Positions 17,017 through 25,333 of a stretch of DNA of 64,000 nucleotides are shown here, in pieces (the first letter of the stretch is position 1; every line of letters begins with the position of its first letter). Made by a program: the position numbers and the translations under genes. The DNA comes from Paenibacillus_F chitinolyticus_A (GTDB lineage Bacteria > Bacillota > Bacilli > Paenibacillales > NBRC-103111): assembly GCF_045038035.1 (NCBI RefSeq), contig NZ_CP173427.1:1798001-1862000 (forward strand). Direction: 5' to 3'. Below the pieces are notes generated by a model that saw only the letters and a list, made by a program, of their open reading frames with translations, ran no database searches and was not told the origin of the DNA.

Positions 17017-17163
17017 GTGAGAGATTTTACCTGGCAGTATTTTTGGTCGACGGGGGAAGTGGACGCTTACCTGCTGTACAAAGATTTAGCGTCTGATCCC
17101 GAATTTGCAGGAGAAGAGCTGATGCAGCCAGAGCAGGAAGCCGTGCATTCGGTCGAAGCCTGA
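17017..17163 (+). CDS. yqzL: YqzL-like small protein
   Basis: A 48-residue protein between era and recO, the place of yqzL in B. subtilis. It reads VRDFTWQYFWSTGEVDAYLL and then an acidic tail ending EAVHSVEA. The RDFTWxYFxxTGxxxxYLL pattern is what I recall for YqzL. A GTG start is preceded by ACGGAGAGAGG. The function is unknown. It is too short to be found by long-frame searches but has a clear ribosome binding site and conserved context. Confidence 0.85.
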   Translation: MRDFTWQYFWSTGEVDAYLLYKDLASDPEFAGEELMQPEQEAVHSVEA

Positions 17164-17212
17164 GAACGCCTGGAGACTGATCCGGCGTTTCCGGAAAGGA
17201 AGCGCATGAGAC

Positions 17213-17959
17213 ATGCTGAACCGGGTGCAAGGGATTGTTCTCCGTAGCGTCGATTACGGGGAAGGAAACAAAATTATTACGATCTATACCCGTGAACTGG
17301 GCAAAGTAGGGGTGATCGCGCGCGGAGTGAAGAAGGTGAAGAGCCGGCTCGGCGCCGTCACCCAGCTGTTCACGTACGGGGATTACGTTTTTTATAGACA
17401 GGGTAAGCTTGGAACGCTTAACCATGGGGAGATCATAGAACCCCATCACAAATTGAGAGAAGATCTTTATAAATCTGCGTATGCCTCTTACCTGGTTGAA
17501 ATGGTTGACCGGATGCTAGGAGAGGAGGATCGCAGTTTATTCTTGTTCGATCAATTGGAAGCGGGACTCATGGCTATCGAGCAGGAGAAGGATATGCAGA
17601 TCGTCGCGCATGTTTTCGAGCTTAAGATGCTTGCGGCCTCCGGGTATACGCCGATTCTCGATAAATGCGCGTCCTGCGGGCGCACGGAAGAACTTGCCGC
17701 TTTCAGCGCGGCAGCGGGCGGCGCAATGTGCAGCCGCTGCAAGCATCTTGATCCTTATGCCGCGGCCGTGACGGAAAGTACGCTGAAGCTTATGCGCCTT
17801 TTACAGCAGGTCGATCTCAGCCGGATCGGCAATGTTAACGTAAAGCCCTCTACCAAATCTCAGCTGAAACACAGCATGAGGCTGTATATGGACGCCCACG
17901 TGGATGTCCGCTGGAAGGCCAGAAGCTTTTTGGACCAGATGGATAAGTACAATATTTAA
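17213..17959 (+). CDS. recO: DNA repair protein RecO
   Basis: A 248-residue recombination mediator that loads RecA onto SSB-coated DNA with RecR. It has an N-terminal OB fold (about 1-80; IVLRSVDYGEGNKIITIYTR), a helical middle part, and a zinc-finger-like pair, CASCGRTEEL near residue 151 and CSRCKHL near 175. The ATG start follows GGAAAGGAAGCGCATGAGAC. It is the last gene before the promoter-bearing leader of ppfR. Confidence 0.96.
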   Translation: MLNRVQGIVLRSVDYGEGNKIITIYTRELGKVGVIARGVKKVKSRLGAVTQLFTYGDYVFYRQGKLGTLNHGEIIEPHHKLREDLYKSAYASYLVEMVDRMLGEEDRSLFLFDQLEAGLMAIEQEKDMQIVAHVFELKMLAASGYTPILDKCASCGRTEELAAFSAAAGGAMCSRCKHLDPYAAAVTESTLKLMRLLQQVDLSRIGNVNVKPSTKSQLKHSMRLYMDAHVDVRWKARSFLDQMDKYNI

Positions 17960-17970
17960 AACCTGCTGGT

Positions 17971-17999
17971 TTGACAAACGTAAGCGGGTTCCTTATAGT
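17971..17999 (+). promoter_or_regulatory. Strong SigA-type promoter of the ppfR leader
   Basis: TTGACA at 17971-17976, 17-base spacer, TATAGT at 17994-17999. Transcription would start near 18006, giving an untranslated leader of about 180 bases before ppfR. Confidence 0.85.
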
Positions 18000-18005
18000 A
18001 AGTGA

Positions 18006-18140
18006 TTGGAAGCAGTAACTGGTACGGATAACTGGAAGAACAGAGTACTACAATGTTGCCGTGGTGATAAACCGCCGGGACCTTAGGGTCGTACGTGGCG
18101 GCCGCTTTGATTTTCGAAGCTACCACGGTCCTTTTGTCTT
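18006..18140 (+). ncRNA. Candidate structured leader RNA (three-way junction) before ppfR
   Basis: GCCGTGGT (18058-18065) pairs with ACCACGGT (18122-18129). Inside lie two hairpins: CCGCC (18072-18076) with GGCGG (18097-18101), capped by GACC-TTAG-GGTC, and GCTTTGA (18104-18110) with TCGAAGC (18114-18120). The closing stem is followed by CCTTTTGTCTT, a weak U-rich tail that could stop transcription. This looks like an attenuator or cis-regulatory RNA. It does not show the full T-box consensus. It stands where glyQS lies in B. subtilis. Confidence 0.5.
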
Positions 18141-18188
18141 CGTTTCCGCTTAGCTATTCCCGAATAGGTACAGGGAGGGACAACTTTT

Positions 18189-19016
18189 ATGAATCCTTCA
18201 AACAATCCGGTTATCGTTTATGTGGTATCGGATGCGATCGGAGAGACGGGAGAATCTGTCGTCAATGCCGTCGCGCTGCAGTTTTATCCCGCCCCGGTTG
18301 TGATTGAGCGGGTTCCTTTTGTGCATGATACGGAGGAAATCGACCGCCTCCTGGCCAAAGTCGCCCGTCAGCAGGGAATCATCGCGTTTACGCTGGTCAT
18401 TCCCGAGCTTCGCGATTATTTGACCCAGAGAGCGGAACAAGCGGGCTTCGCTTACGTCGATCTGCTGGGGCCGCTCATTCAAACGTTCGAAAAAGCGTTT
18501 AACCGCAAGGCTCGCCATCAGCCGGGAGGCAACCATCCTCTGGATGAGGATTATTTCAAAAAAATGGAGGCGATCGAGTTCGCCGTCAAATACGACGACG
18601 GCCGCGATTTCAGCGGGATCGTCAAGGCGGATATCGTCCTAGTCGGCGTATCCCGCACGTCGAAAACTCCGCTTTCCATGTACCTGGCCCACAAAAAATA
18701 CAAAGTTGCTAATGTGCCCCTCGTTCCCGAAATGCAGCCGCCCGACGTTCTTTTCAAAGTGCCTAAAAACAAGGTGATCGGCCTGCTTATCGACCCGGAT
18801 AAACTCAACGCGATCCGCCGGGAACGGCTGCGCACTCTCGGACTCGCGTCCAATGCAACTTATGCCAAAACGGAACGTATTAAACAAGAGCTGGAGTTCG
18901 CGGGAACGGTGCTTTCCAGGATCGGATGCCACGTCATCGACGTATCCAACCGCGCCGTCGAAGAAACGGCGAGCCTGGTTCTCGAACAAATCCGGCGTCA
19001 TCCTCATTTATCCTGA
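18189..19016 (+). CDS. ppfR: Pyruvate, phosphate dikinase/PEP synthase regulatory protein (DUF299)
   Basis: A bifunctional ADP-dependent kinase / phosphate-dependent phosphorylase that switches PPDK or PEP synthase off and on by threonine phosphorylation. The 275-residue protein opens with IVYVVSDAIGETGESVVNA and holds the P-loop-like GVSRTSKTPLSMYLA near residue 155. The B. subtilis homologue is YqfL. The ATG follows CAGGGAGGGACAACTTTT. No dikinase gene is present in the window. Expression is likely set by the promoter and structured leader upstream. Confidence 0.93.
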   Translation: MNPSNNPVIVYVVSDAIGETGESVVNAVALQFYPAPVVIERVPFVHDTEEIDRLLAKVARQQGIIAFTLVIPELRDYLTQRAEQAGFAYVDLLGPLIQTFEKAFNRKARHQPGGNHPLDEDYFKKMEAIEFAVKYDDGRDFSGIVKADIVLVGVSRTSKTPLSMYLAHKKYKVANVPLVPEMQPPDVLFKVPKNKVIGLLIDPDKLNAIRRERLRTLGLASNATYAKTERIKQELEFAGTVLSRIGCHVIDVSNRAVEETASLVLEQIRRHPHLS

Positions 19017-19092
19017 ACTTGCAGGATTTTTCGCGCGATGAGCGTATATACTAGTACAGCAGGACTATTAGCAGGTATCGGGGGCATTATTC

Positions 19093-19563
19093 ATTCAACA
19101 TTCATCCTTTCAAATTGTCGTGGATGCGGATGCGTGTCCGGTTAAGCCCGAGATCATCCGGGCGGCCGCGCGGTATTCGGTTCACGTGCTTATGGTGGCT
19201 TCGTTCGACCACCGGCTGAAGGAGCAGGAAGGGATTGAGGTGATCCAAGTCGACCGTTCGGACCAGTCCGTCGATTTGTTTATCGCCAATCATATCCGGC
19301 GCGGAGATATCCTGGTAACGCAGGATTTCGGTCTGGCCGCCATCGGTCTGGGCAAAGGGGCGGTATGCCTCTCGAACCGCGGACAGGAATATACCGACCG
19401 GACCATTGATTTTCTTCTTGACCGGCGTCATACACAGGGCAAACTGCGCCGTGGAGGCAAGCATTCCAAAGGACCGAAGCCCTTTACGGACGAGGATCGC
19501 GAATTTTTTCTACACGGTTTGACAAAAGTTTTACTTCGTTTGCAGGAGAATAGGCCTGTTTAG
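19093..19563 (+). CDS. yaiI: YaiI/YqxD family protein (UPF0178)
   Basis: A PIN-like fold protein of unknown function, conserved beside dnaG. The core reads VVDADACPVKPEIIRAA near the N-terminus, and VTQDFGLAAIGLGKGAVCLS and GKHSKGPKPFTDEDRE are family hallmarks. The start is not obvious: the first in-frame standard codon, GTG at 19120, would cut into the conserved first strand and has no ribosome binding site. Reading back, an in-frame ATT at 19093 lies eight bases behind ATCGGGGG, and a stop is met at 19069. I give the ATT start (156 residues) as the most likely one, with caution. Confidence 0.8.
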   Translation: MQHSSFQIVVDADACPVKPEIIRAAARYSVHVLMVASFDHRLKEQEGIEVIQVDRSDQSVDLFIANHIRRGDILVTQDFGLAAIGLGKGAVCLSNRGQEYTDRTIDFLLDRRHTQGKLRRGGKHSKGPKPFTDEDREFFLHGLTKVLLRLQENRPV

Positions 19564-19624
19564 CGAATACGTATAGTTGTTTACCGCACAAGAAGCTTTT
19601 TTATAAGGATTGAAGGTGGGGGAA

Positions 19625-21451
19625 ATGGGTTACGGACGCATTCCGGATGAAGTGATCGAAGCTGTTCTGCAGCGTCATGACATTGCCGATGTGATAGGAA
19701 AGTACGTCCATTTGACCAAACAGGGCCACTACCTAAAGGGGCTTTGTCCGTTTCACTCGGAAAAATCGCCTTCGTTTACGGTAACGCCCGAGAAACAGAT
19801 TTACCACTGCTTCGGATGCGGAGCGGGGGGCAATATGTTCCAGTTTCTCCGGGAAATCGAAGGCTACACGTTTGCCGAAGCCGTCCGGCACCTGGCGGAG
19901 GAAGTGGATATCCCCGTTACGTGGGAGGAGTCATTGTCCGCGGACAACCCGCAGCAGAAGGACCGGTCCAAAATGCTGGAGGCCAATGAGAAAGCGGCCA
20001 AACTGTACCGTTATATTCTAATGAATACCGATCAAGGCAAGAACGCACTCGATTATGTGCGCAACCGGCAGATGTCGGATAAATTGATCGACGCTTTTCA
20101 GATCGGATATGCTCCCGCCATGTGGGATACGCTTGTACAGCAGCTTCAGAAAGCGGGTTACGATCTTCCGCTGATGGAACGGGGAGGGCTCGTTTCGGCC
20201 CGTTCCGAGGGAGACGGTTATATCGACAAGTTCAGGGACAGAGTGATTTTCCCGATCTGGGACGCGCAGGGCAAAGTCATTGCCTTCGGCGGCCGGGCGC
20301 TCGGGGATGTGCAGCCTAAGTACTTGAACAGCCCTGAGACGATGCTCTTCAACAAAAGCCGTGTGCTGTATAATTTTCACCAGGCACGTCCGCAAATCCG
20401 GAAAACGAATACCATGGTATTGTTTGAAGGTTACATGGATGTGGTAAAAGCTTGGGAAGCTGGGGTGAGAAACGGTGTCGGTACGATGGGTACCGCGCTG
20501 ACCCCCGAGCATGCGGAACTGATCCGGCGCAACGCCGGACGGGTCGTGATCTGTTACGACGGAGATTCGGCCGGACAGAATGCGGCTTACAAGGCAATCC
20601 CCCTGCTGGAACAAGCAGGCTGCGAAGTGAAAGTGGCTATGCTTCCGGATGCCAAAGATCCGGATGAATACATTACTGCATACGGCTCCGAGAGATTTGT
20701 ACGGGAAATCATTGATTACGCCGTACCCTCGATCAAATACAGGCTGCACTACATTCGCCGGCATTTCCGTTTGCAGGAGGAAGGCGATCGGATACGCTAC
20801 CAGCAAACGGCCTTGAAGATGATTGCGGACTTGAGCTCGATCGAACGGGAGCATTATTTAAAACAGCTCGCCGGGGAGTTTGAGACCTCTTACGAGTCGC
20901 TCAAGCAAGATTTGGCCAACCTCCGGATGAAATCGGAAAAAAACCGGACAGTCAGGGATAATATCGACGTTCCGTGGAATAATGGTAGGCATAATAGGAA
21001 AGAAACGCCAAAAGCGCCGCTTTATCCGGCTTATCATAACGCGGAACGGCAGCTTCTAGCCGTCATGATGCACGATCGGGATGTTAGCGCCTATGTGGAA
21101 GAACGGTTAGGCGACGAATTTAACGTGGATGCTCATGCCGTTCTGGCGGCTTATTTATATGCTTTTTACGCCCAAAACTCCACACCGAGCGTGAGTCGTT
21201 ACATGGCGATGATTCAGGACGACAAGCTCGAAAATCTGGCGAGTTCCATTGCGATGATGGGCGCGCACCACGGAGTGAACGAAGTCGTCATCGACGATTA
21301 CATCAAAGAAATCAAAAAATATCCGAAGCAGCAGGAAATATCCAGAAAAAAAGAAGAAATGATCCGTGCGGAGCGCTCAGGGGATCCTTTGCGGGCTGCG
21401 CAAATTCTTAGTGAAATTATTGCCCTAGAGAAACAGCTTAAATTTTCGTAA
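19625..21451 (+). CDS. dnaG: DNA primase
   Basis: The 608-residue replicative primase. The zinc-binding domain (Cys-His-Cys-Cys: GLCPFHSEKSPSFTVTPEKQ and YHCFGCGAGGN) covers about 35-65, the RNA polymerase/TOPRIM core includes LFEGYMDVVKAWEAGV and CYDGDSAGQNAA, and the C-terminal part from about 440 should be the helicase-binding domain. ATG at 19625, five bases after AAGGTGGGGG, is favoured over an in-frame TTG 15 bases earlier. Together with sigA downstream it keeps the ancestral macromolecular-synthesis arrangement, here without rpsU, which lies at 5608. Confidence 0.97.
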   Translation: MGYGRIPDEVIEAVLQRHDIADVIGKYVHLTKQGHYLKGLCPFHSEKSPSFTVTPEKQIYHCFGCGAGGNMFQFLREIEGYTFAEAVRHLAEEVDIPVTWEESLSADNPQQKDRSKMLEANEKAAKLYRYILMNTDQGKNALDYVRNRQMSDKLIDAFQIGYAPAMWDTLVQQLQKAGYDLPLMERGGLVSARSEGDGYIDKFRDRVIFPIWDAQGKVIAFGGRALGDVQPKYLNSPETMLFNKSRVLYNFHQARPQIRKTNTMVLFEGYMDVVKAWEAGVRNGVGTMGTALTPEHAELIRRNAGRVVICYDGDSAGQNAAYKAIPLLEQAGCEVKVAMLPDAKDPDEYITAYGSERFVREIIDYAVPSIKYRLHYIRRHFRLQEEGDRIRYQQTALKMIADLSSIEREHYLKQLAGEFETSYESLKQDLANLRMKSEKNRTVRDNIDVPWNNGRHNRKETPKAPLYPAYHNAERQLLAVMMHDRDVSAYVEERLGDEFNVDAHAVLAAYLYAFYAQNSTPSVSRYMAMIQDDKLENLASSIAMMGAHHGVNEVVIDDYIKEIKKYPKQQEISRKKEEMIRAERSGDPLRAAQILSEIIALEKQLKFS

Positions 21452-21490
21452 CGCAGGTTCCGGATAATCTAGGGAGGAGGGAGTTGGATT

Positions 21491-22615
21491 ATGGCGAACG
21501 ATCAACATACTGAGATCGAAACCGAGTTGACCCTGGAGCAGGTAAAGGAGCAGCTCATCGAGTTAGGCAAGAAGCGCTCCTCGCTCACTTATAAAGACAT
21601 CACAGAACGGCTGGCTCCTTATGATCAAGATCCGGAACAGATTGACGAGTTTTTCGAACAATTGTCCGAAATGGGAATTGACGTAGGGAACGAGTCCGAT
21701 GAGGACGAGGGAAGAATGCGTCCCGAGGGCGATCAAGAGAACGATGAATTCAGCTTTGAAGATGATCTGACTCTCCCGCCGGGCATCAAAATCAATGACC
21801 CGGTGCGGATGTATTTGAAAGAGATCGGGCGTGTTCCCCTTCTTTCGGCAGAGAATGAAGTGGATCTGGCGAAAAGAATCGAGCAAGGCGACGAGGAAGC
21901 GAAGCGACGTTTGGCCGAAGCGAACCTTCGTCTCGTCGTGAGCATCGCCAAACGCTATGTCGGACGGGGCATGCTGTTCCTGGATCTGATCCAGGAAGGA
22001 AACATGGGTCTGATCAAAGCGGTGGAGAAATTCGACCATACCAAAGGGTATAAATTTAGTACGTATGCCACCTGGTGGATTCGCCAAGCCATTACGCGCG
22101 CCATTGCCGACCAGGCGAGAACGATCCGTATTCCGGTTCACATGGTGGAAACCATCAACAAGCTGATCCGGGTATCCCGTCAGCTGCTGCAGGAACTGGG
22201 GCGTGAACCGACGCCGGAAGAAATCGCGAAGGAAATGGAACTGAGCACGGATAAAGTCCGCGAAATCATGAAGATCGCGCAGGAACCGGTATCCCTGGAA
22301 ACTCCGATCGGTGAAGAGGACGATTCCCATCTGGGCGACTTTATTGAAGATCAGGAAGCGCTGGCACCGGCGGATGCGGCGGCTTACGAGCTTCTTAAAG
22401 AACAGCTTGAAGATGTCCTCGATACACTGACCGAGCGTGAAGAAAACGTGCTTCGTCTTCGCTTCGGTCTGGATGACGGGCGTACCCGGACTCTAGAAGA
22501 AGTGGGCAAAGTTTTCGGGGTTACCCGTGAACGGATTCGCCAGATCGAAGCCAAAGCGCTTCGCAAGCTGAGGCACCCGAGCCGCAGCAAACGGTTAAAA
22601 GATTTCCTTGAATAG
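21491..22615 (+). CDS. sigA: Primary sigma factor SigA
   Basis: The 374-residue housekeeping sigma factor. Region 1.2 (NDPVRMYLKEIGRVPLLS), region 2.4 (YATWWIRQAITRAIADQ), region 3 and region 4.2 (LEEVGKVFGVTRERIRQIEA) are all complete, and the length matches Bacillus SigA. The ATG follows GGGAGGAGGGAGTTGGATT. It is cotranscribed with dnaG, 39 bases apart, and ends at a terminator. The promoters listed in this window with TTGACA/TATAAT type boxes would be its targets. Confidence 0.99.
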   Translation: MANDQHTEIETELTLEQVKEQLIELGKKRSSLTYKDITERLAPYDQDPEQIDEFFEQLSEMGIDVGNESDEDEGRMRPEGDQENDEFSFEDDLTLPPGIKINDPVRMYLKEIGRVPLLSAENEVDLAKRIEQGDEEAKRRLAEANLRLVVSIAKRYVGRGMLFLDLIQEGNMGLIKAVEKFDHTKGYKFSTYATWWIRQAITRAIADQARTIRIPVHMVETINKLIRVSRQLLQELGREPTPEEIAKEMELSTDKVREIMKIAQEPVSLETPIGEEDDSHLGDFIEDQEALAPADAAAYELLKEQLEDVLDTLTEREENVLRLRFGLDDGRTRTLEEVGKVFGVTRERIRQIEAKALRKLRHPSRSKRLKDFLE

Positions 22616-22624
22616 AATCCGAAT

Positions 22625-22652
22625 GCCCGCCTCCGGCGGGTTTCTTTTTTTC
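22625..22652 (+). terminator. Rho-independent terminator of dnaG-sigA
   Basis: Stem CCCGCC / GGCGGG with loop TCC, followed by TTTCTTTTTTT. Confidence 0.93.
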
Positions 22653-22674
22653 AAATAGAAGGAGGAATGTTGAA

Positions 22675-23661
22675 ATGTCAAAGACCCTGTTGATCAGTTT
22701 GTGCATACTTGCGGTTCTTGCTGTGGCTTTGACAGCGGCAGCCTTCTATATGTTCGGGCTGGGGATACGCCGGAGCAGCAAGGAATTTCTGCAGAACAGC
22801 CCGGATCTGGCGGGTCACATGGAAGAAATCGCGGTAGATCCGTCACCGGCTACGGCGGATAACTGGCTTGCCCGGCAGACGCTCGAGCAGGTATCCATTC
22901 AATCGGCGGACGGCCTTCGTCTGAACGGCTGGTACCTGGAAGCCGAGCGGCCTTCGGACGTAACGGCGCTGCTGGCGCACGGCTATTCCGGGCAGGGCAG
23001 GGACATGGCCAGCTTCGCTCAAATTCATCACGAGCTCGGATATAATGTGCTGATGCCGGACAACCGGGGTCATGGGCAGAGCGAAGGGGAGTATATCGGC
23101 TTTGGCTGGACGGACCGGCTGGATTACGTCAACTGGGTCCGCTACATTCTTCAGCGGAGCGGCGAAGACGCCCGGATTCTGCTCCACGGCGTATCCATGG
23201 GCGGCGCGACGGTACTGATGGCAGGCGGCGAAAGACTTCCGGAACAGGTGAAAGGAATCATCGCGGATTGTTCCTATACGTCCGTCAAAGACATTCTGAG
23301 CTACCAGCTCAAACGGATGTTCAAGCTGCCCGCGTTTCCGCTCATTCCCCTTACCAGCCTGATCTGCAAAATAAAAGCGGGCTATTTCTTCGGGGAAGCT
23401 TCTGCGCTGAAGCAGGTAAAGCGTACGGAAAAGCCGATTCTTTTTATCCATGGAGAAGCGGATACGTTCGTCCCGTTTTTTATGGTGCACGGCTTGTATA
23501 AGGCGGCTCCCGCGGGCAAAGATCTGTTCATGGTGCCCCGTGCGGGACACGGGCTTGCTTTTATGACGGACAAGGACGGCTACCGGAGCAGGGTGACCGA
23601 TTTCGCCAAGCAATGCCTGGAAGAAAAACAAAAGGTCCTGCAGGCACGGTCAGAAGCTTAA
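22675..23661 (+). CDS. Membrane-anchored alpha/beta hydrolase
   Basis: A 328-residue hydrolase with one N-terminal helix (LLISLCILAVLAVALTAAAF, about 4-24) that anchors it to the membrane. The catalytic parts are GYSGQGRDM (oxyanion region), LHGVSMGGATVL with the nucleophile Ser, IHGEADTFVP with the acid and RAGHGLAF with the His. It resembles YqkD/BAAT-like esterases; the substrate is unknown. ATG follows AGAAGGAGGAATGTTGAA, directly after the sigA terminator, so it has its own message. A small intergenic gap leads to the next gene. Confidence 0.88.
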   Translation: MSKTLLISLCILAVLAVALTAAAFYMFGLGIRRSSKEFLQNSPDLAGHMEEIAVDPSPATADNWLARQTLEQVSIQSADGLRLNGWYLEAERPSDVTALLAHGYSGQGRDMASFAQIHHELGYNVLMPDNRGHGQSEGEYIGFGWTDRLDYVNWVRYILQRSGEDARILLHGVSMGGATVLMAGGERLPEQVKGIIADCSYTSVKDILSYQLKRMFKLPAFPLIPLTSLICKIKAGYFFGEASALKQVKRTEKPILFIHGEADTFVPFFMVHGLYKAAPAGKDLFMVPRAGHGLAFMTDKDGYRSRVTDFAKQCLEEKQKVLQARSEA

Positions 23662-23743
23662 ATCCGCAAATGCAGGCTCATCGGATTTCCTTCTCAAATT
23701 CGGAAGGCGGCGAACCGATAAAGTTGTTGGGAAGGTGAAGCTA

Positions 23744-24571
23744 ATGGATGACGAGAAACGAACGGCTATTATCAAAGAAATCGAACACTGGCGGAGATCT
23801 AAGCTTCTGCCCGCACAGTACTGCGACTTTCTGCTCAATTTGTACATGGAAACGGGTGCGGACCATTCCAGAAGGGTTTTGGGCATATCGACCAAATCCA
23901 TCCGGGGGAGCCATTGGAAATTCTGGGTAGCAGCCGTCGTGACTATCATTGTTTTATCCTTGACATTACTTAATTTTAACTCTTTTGGAATTTCTTTGCA
24001 AATTGGCGTTTCCGCCGTATTTGTTGTATCTTGGTATATAATCGGCTTCCGGCAAAAAGAAGAGCAGCCTTTCAGGGCCCAGCTTTCGACGGGCATCGCT
24101 TCGGCGTCGCTGATCGGTTTCGGAGTCTGGATCCTTTATGGTAACGGCTTGACCGCGCAGTTGTACCTCGGGTCCTTCGTAGCCCTTTGCGGACTCGTCT
24201 GGCTGCTTGTCGGTCTTCTCGGGCGGACGCCGCTGCTTCAATACTGCGGATGGCTGGCACTGCTTATTACGTATGGGTTTGTATTAAGCCAGCGTCTGGA
24301 GCCTGCTACCTGGTACAAGCTGCAGCTTGCCTGGCTCCCGCTTTCTTTTATCCTCATGTGGATCGGGTGGCTCATTCAGCACCGCTGGAAGAAACCCGGC
24401 CTGGTTCTGTTGCTAGCGGGAGCGACCGTATGGATCGCGCCCGAGCTGTTCGGACTGGCCTGGGGCACCTCTGCGCAGCAGCTTCTTCAGCTTTCGCTTG
24501 CGGGTAAAGTGGCGGCGGCGGGAATCGCGCTGTTTGCTTATCGTAAAAATTGGACGGAATGGGTTGCTTAA
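23744..24571 (+). CDS. DUF2157-like polytopic membrane protein
   Basis: A 275-residue protein I cannot name. The N-terminal 50 residues are soluble and helical (IIKEIEHWRRSKLLPAQYCD), like the DUF2157 N-terminal region, and are followed by about eight hydrophobic helices from residue 58 to the end. The start at ATG 23744 is favoured because GGAAGGTGA lies five bases before it; an in-frame GTG nine bases upstream is inside that site. It ends three bases before trmK and is probably translated with it. Confidence 0.78.
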   Translation: MDDEKRTAIIKEIEHWRRSKLLPAQYCDFLLNLYMETGADHSRRVLGISTKSIRGSHWKFWVAAVVTIIVLSLTLLNFNSFGISLQIGVSAVFVVSWYIIGFRQKEEQPFRAQLSTGIASASLIGFGVWILYGNGLTAQLYLGSFVALCGLVWLLVGLLGRTPLLQYCGWLALLITYGFVLSQRLEPATWYKLQLAWLPLSFILMWIGWLIQHRWKKPGLVLLLAGATVWIAPELFGLAWGTSAQQLLQLSLAGKVAAAGIALFAYRKNWTEWVA

Positions 24572-24574
24572 AAT

Positions 24575-25333
24575 ATGGTGAAATTGTCTCAACGTTTATT
24601 GGAAATTGCGAAAAAAGTCCCTCAAGGGGCAAAACTTGCGGATATCGGATCCGACCATGCCCTGCTGCCGACCTTTCTGGTGCAGCAGGGCACTGTTCCG
24701 TCTGCGGTTGCGGGCGAAGTGAATCGCGGTCCGGCCGAGGCGGCGCAGCGGCAGGTCCGTGATGCCAATCTTAGCGGACAGATCGAAGTCCGGCTCGGGG
24801 ACGGCCTTTCCGTGCTGCGGCCGGGGGAAGCGGATGCGGTGACAATCGCCGGAATGGGCGGGGCATTGATCGCGTCCATTCTCGATGCGGGCGAGGACAA
24901 GCTTGCAGGCGTGACCACGCTCATTCTGCAGCCGAACGTAGGCGAGGACATCGTGCGCAAATGGCTGCGCAGTCACGGCTGGCACCTGGCCGGCGAGACC
25001 ATTCTGGAGGAGGACGGCAAAATTTATGAAATTTTGCTGGCCGTTCGGATGAAGCCGGAGGATGAGGGGGATGCCGCGTTATATGCGGATCGTCTTCTTG
25101 GCGGGCTCCGGGTAACCGGCGATACGCTCCTGCAGATGGGTCCCTATCTGATTCAGGATCCCCCGGCGGTATGGTTTGCGAAATGGGAGTACGAACTCGA
25201 TAAACTGGCCATGATCCGCAGACAGTTGGACCGTTCGGTTTCCGAAAATGCGGAAGAGAAGCGGGCCGAGCTGGAGGCGGAAATCTCGCGTATCAAGGAG
25301 GTCCTGGAATGTTTGCGAAAGGACAAACCGTAA
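24575..25333 (+). CDS. trmK: tRNA (adenine(22)-N(1))-methyltransferase TrmK
   Basis: A 252-residue class I SAM-dependent methyltransferase that makes m1A22 in tRNA. The SAM site ADIGSDHALLPTFLV lies near residue 20, IAGMGGALIASIL near 89 and the family motif LQPNVGEDIVRKWL near 115. A C-terminal coiled coil (about 200-250) is typical of TrmK. The gene overlaps the next one by 25 bases, giving tight coupling with the Nif3-like gene, the same pairing (yqfN-yqfO) as in B. subtilis. Confidence 0.95.
   Translation: MVKLSQRLLEIAKKVPQGAKLADIGSDHALLPTFLVQQGTVPSAVAGEVNRGPAEAAQRQVRDANLSGQIEVRLGDGLSVLRPGEADAVTIAGMGGALIASILDAGEDKLAGVTTLILQPNVGEDIVRKWLRSHGWHLAGETILEEDGKIYEILLAVRMKPEDEGDAALYADRLLGGLRVTGDTLLQMGPYLIQDPPAVWFAKWEYELDKLAMIRRQLDRSVSENAEEKRAELEAEISRIKEVLECLRKDKP

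Noticed and set aside
18006..18188. T-box leader
   Set aside because: AGGGTCGTACG is close to the T-box core but the tRNA-tail-pairing bases are altered, and no stem I or specifier loop could be identified with confidence.
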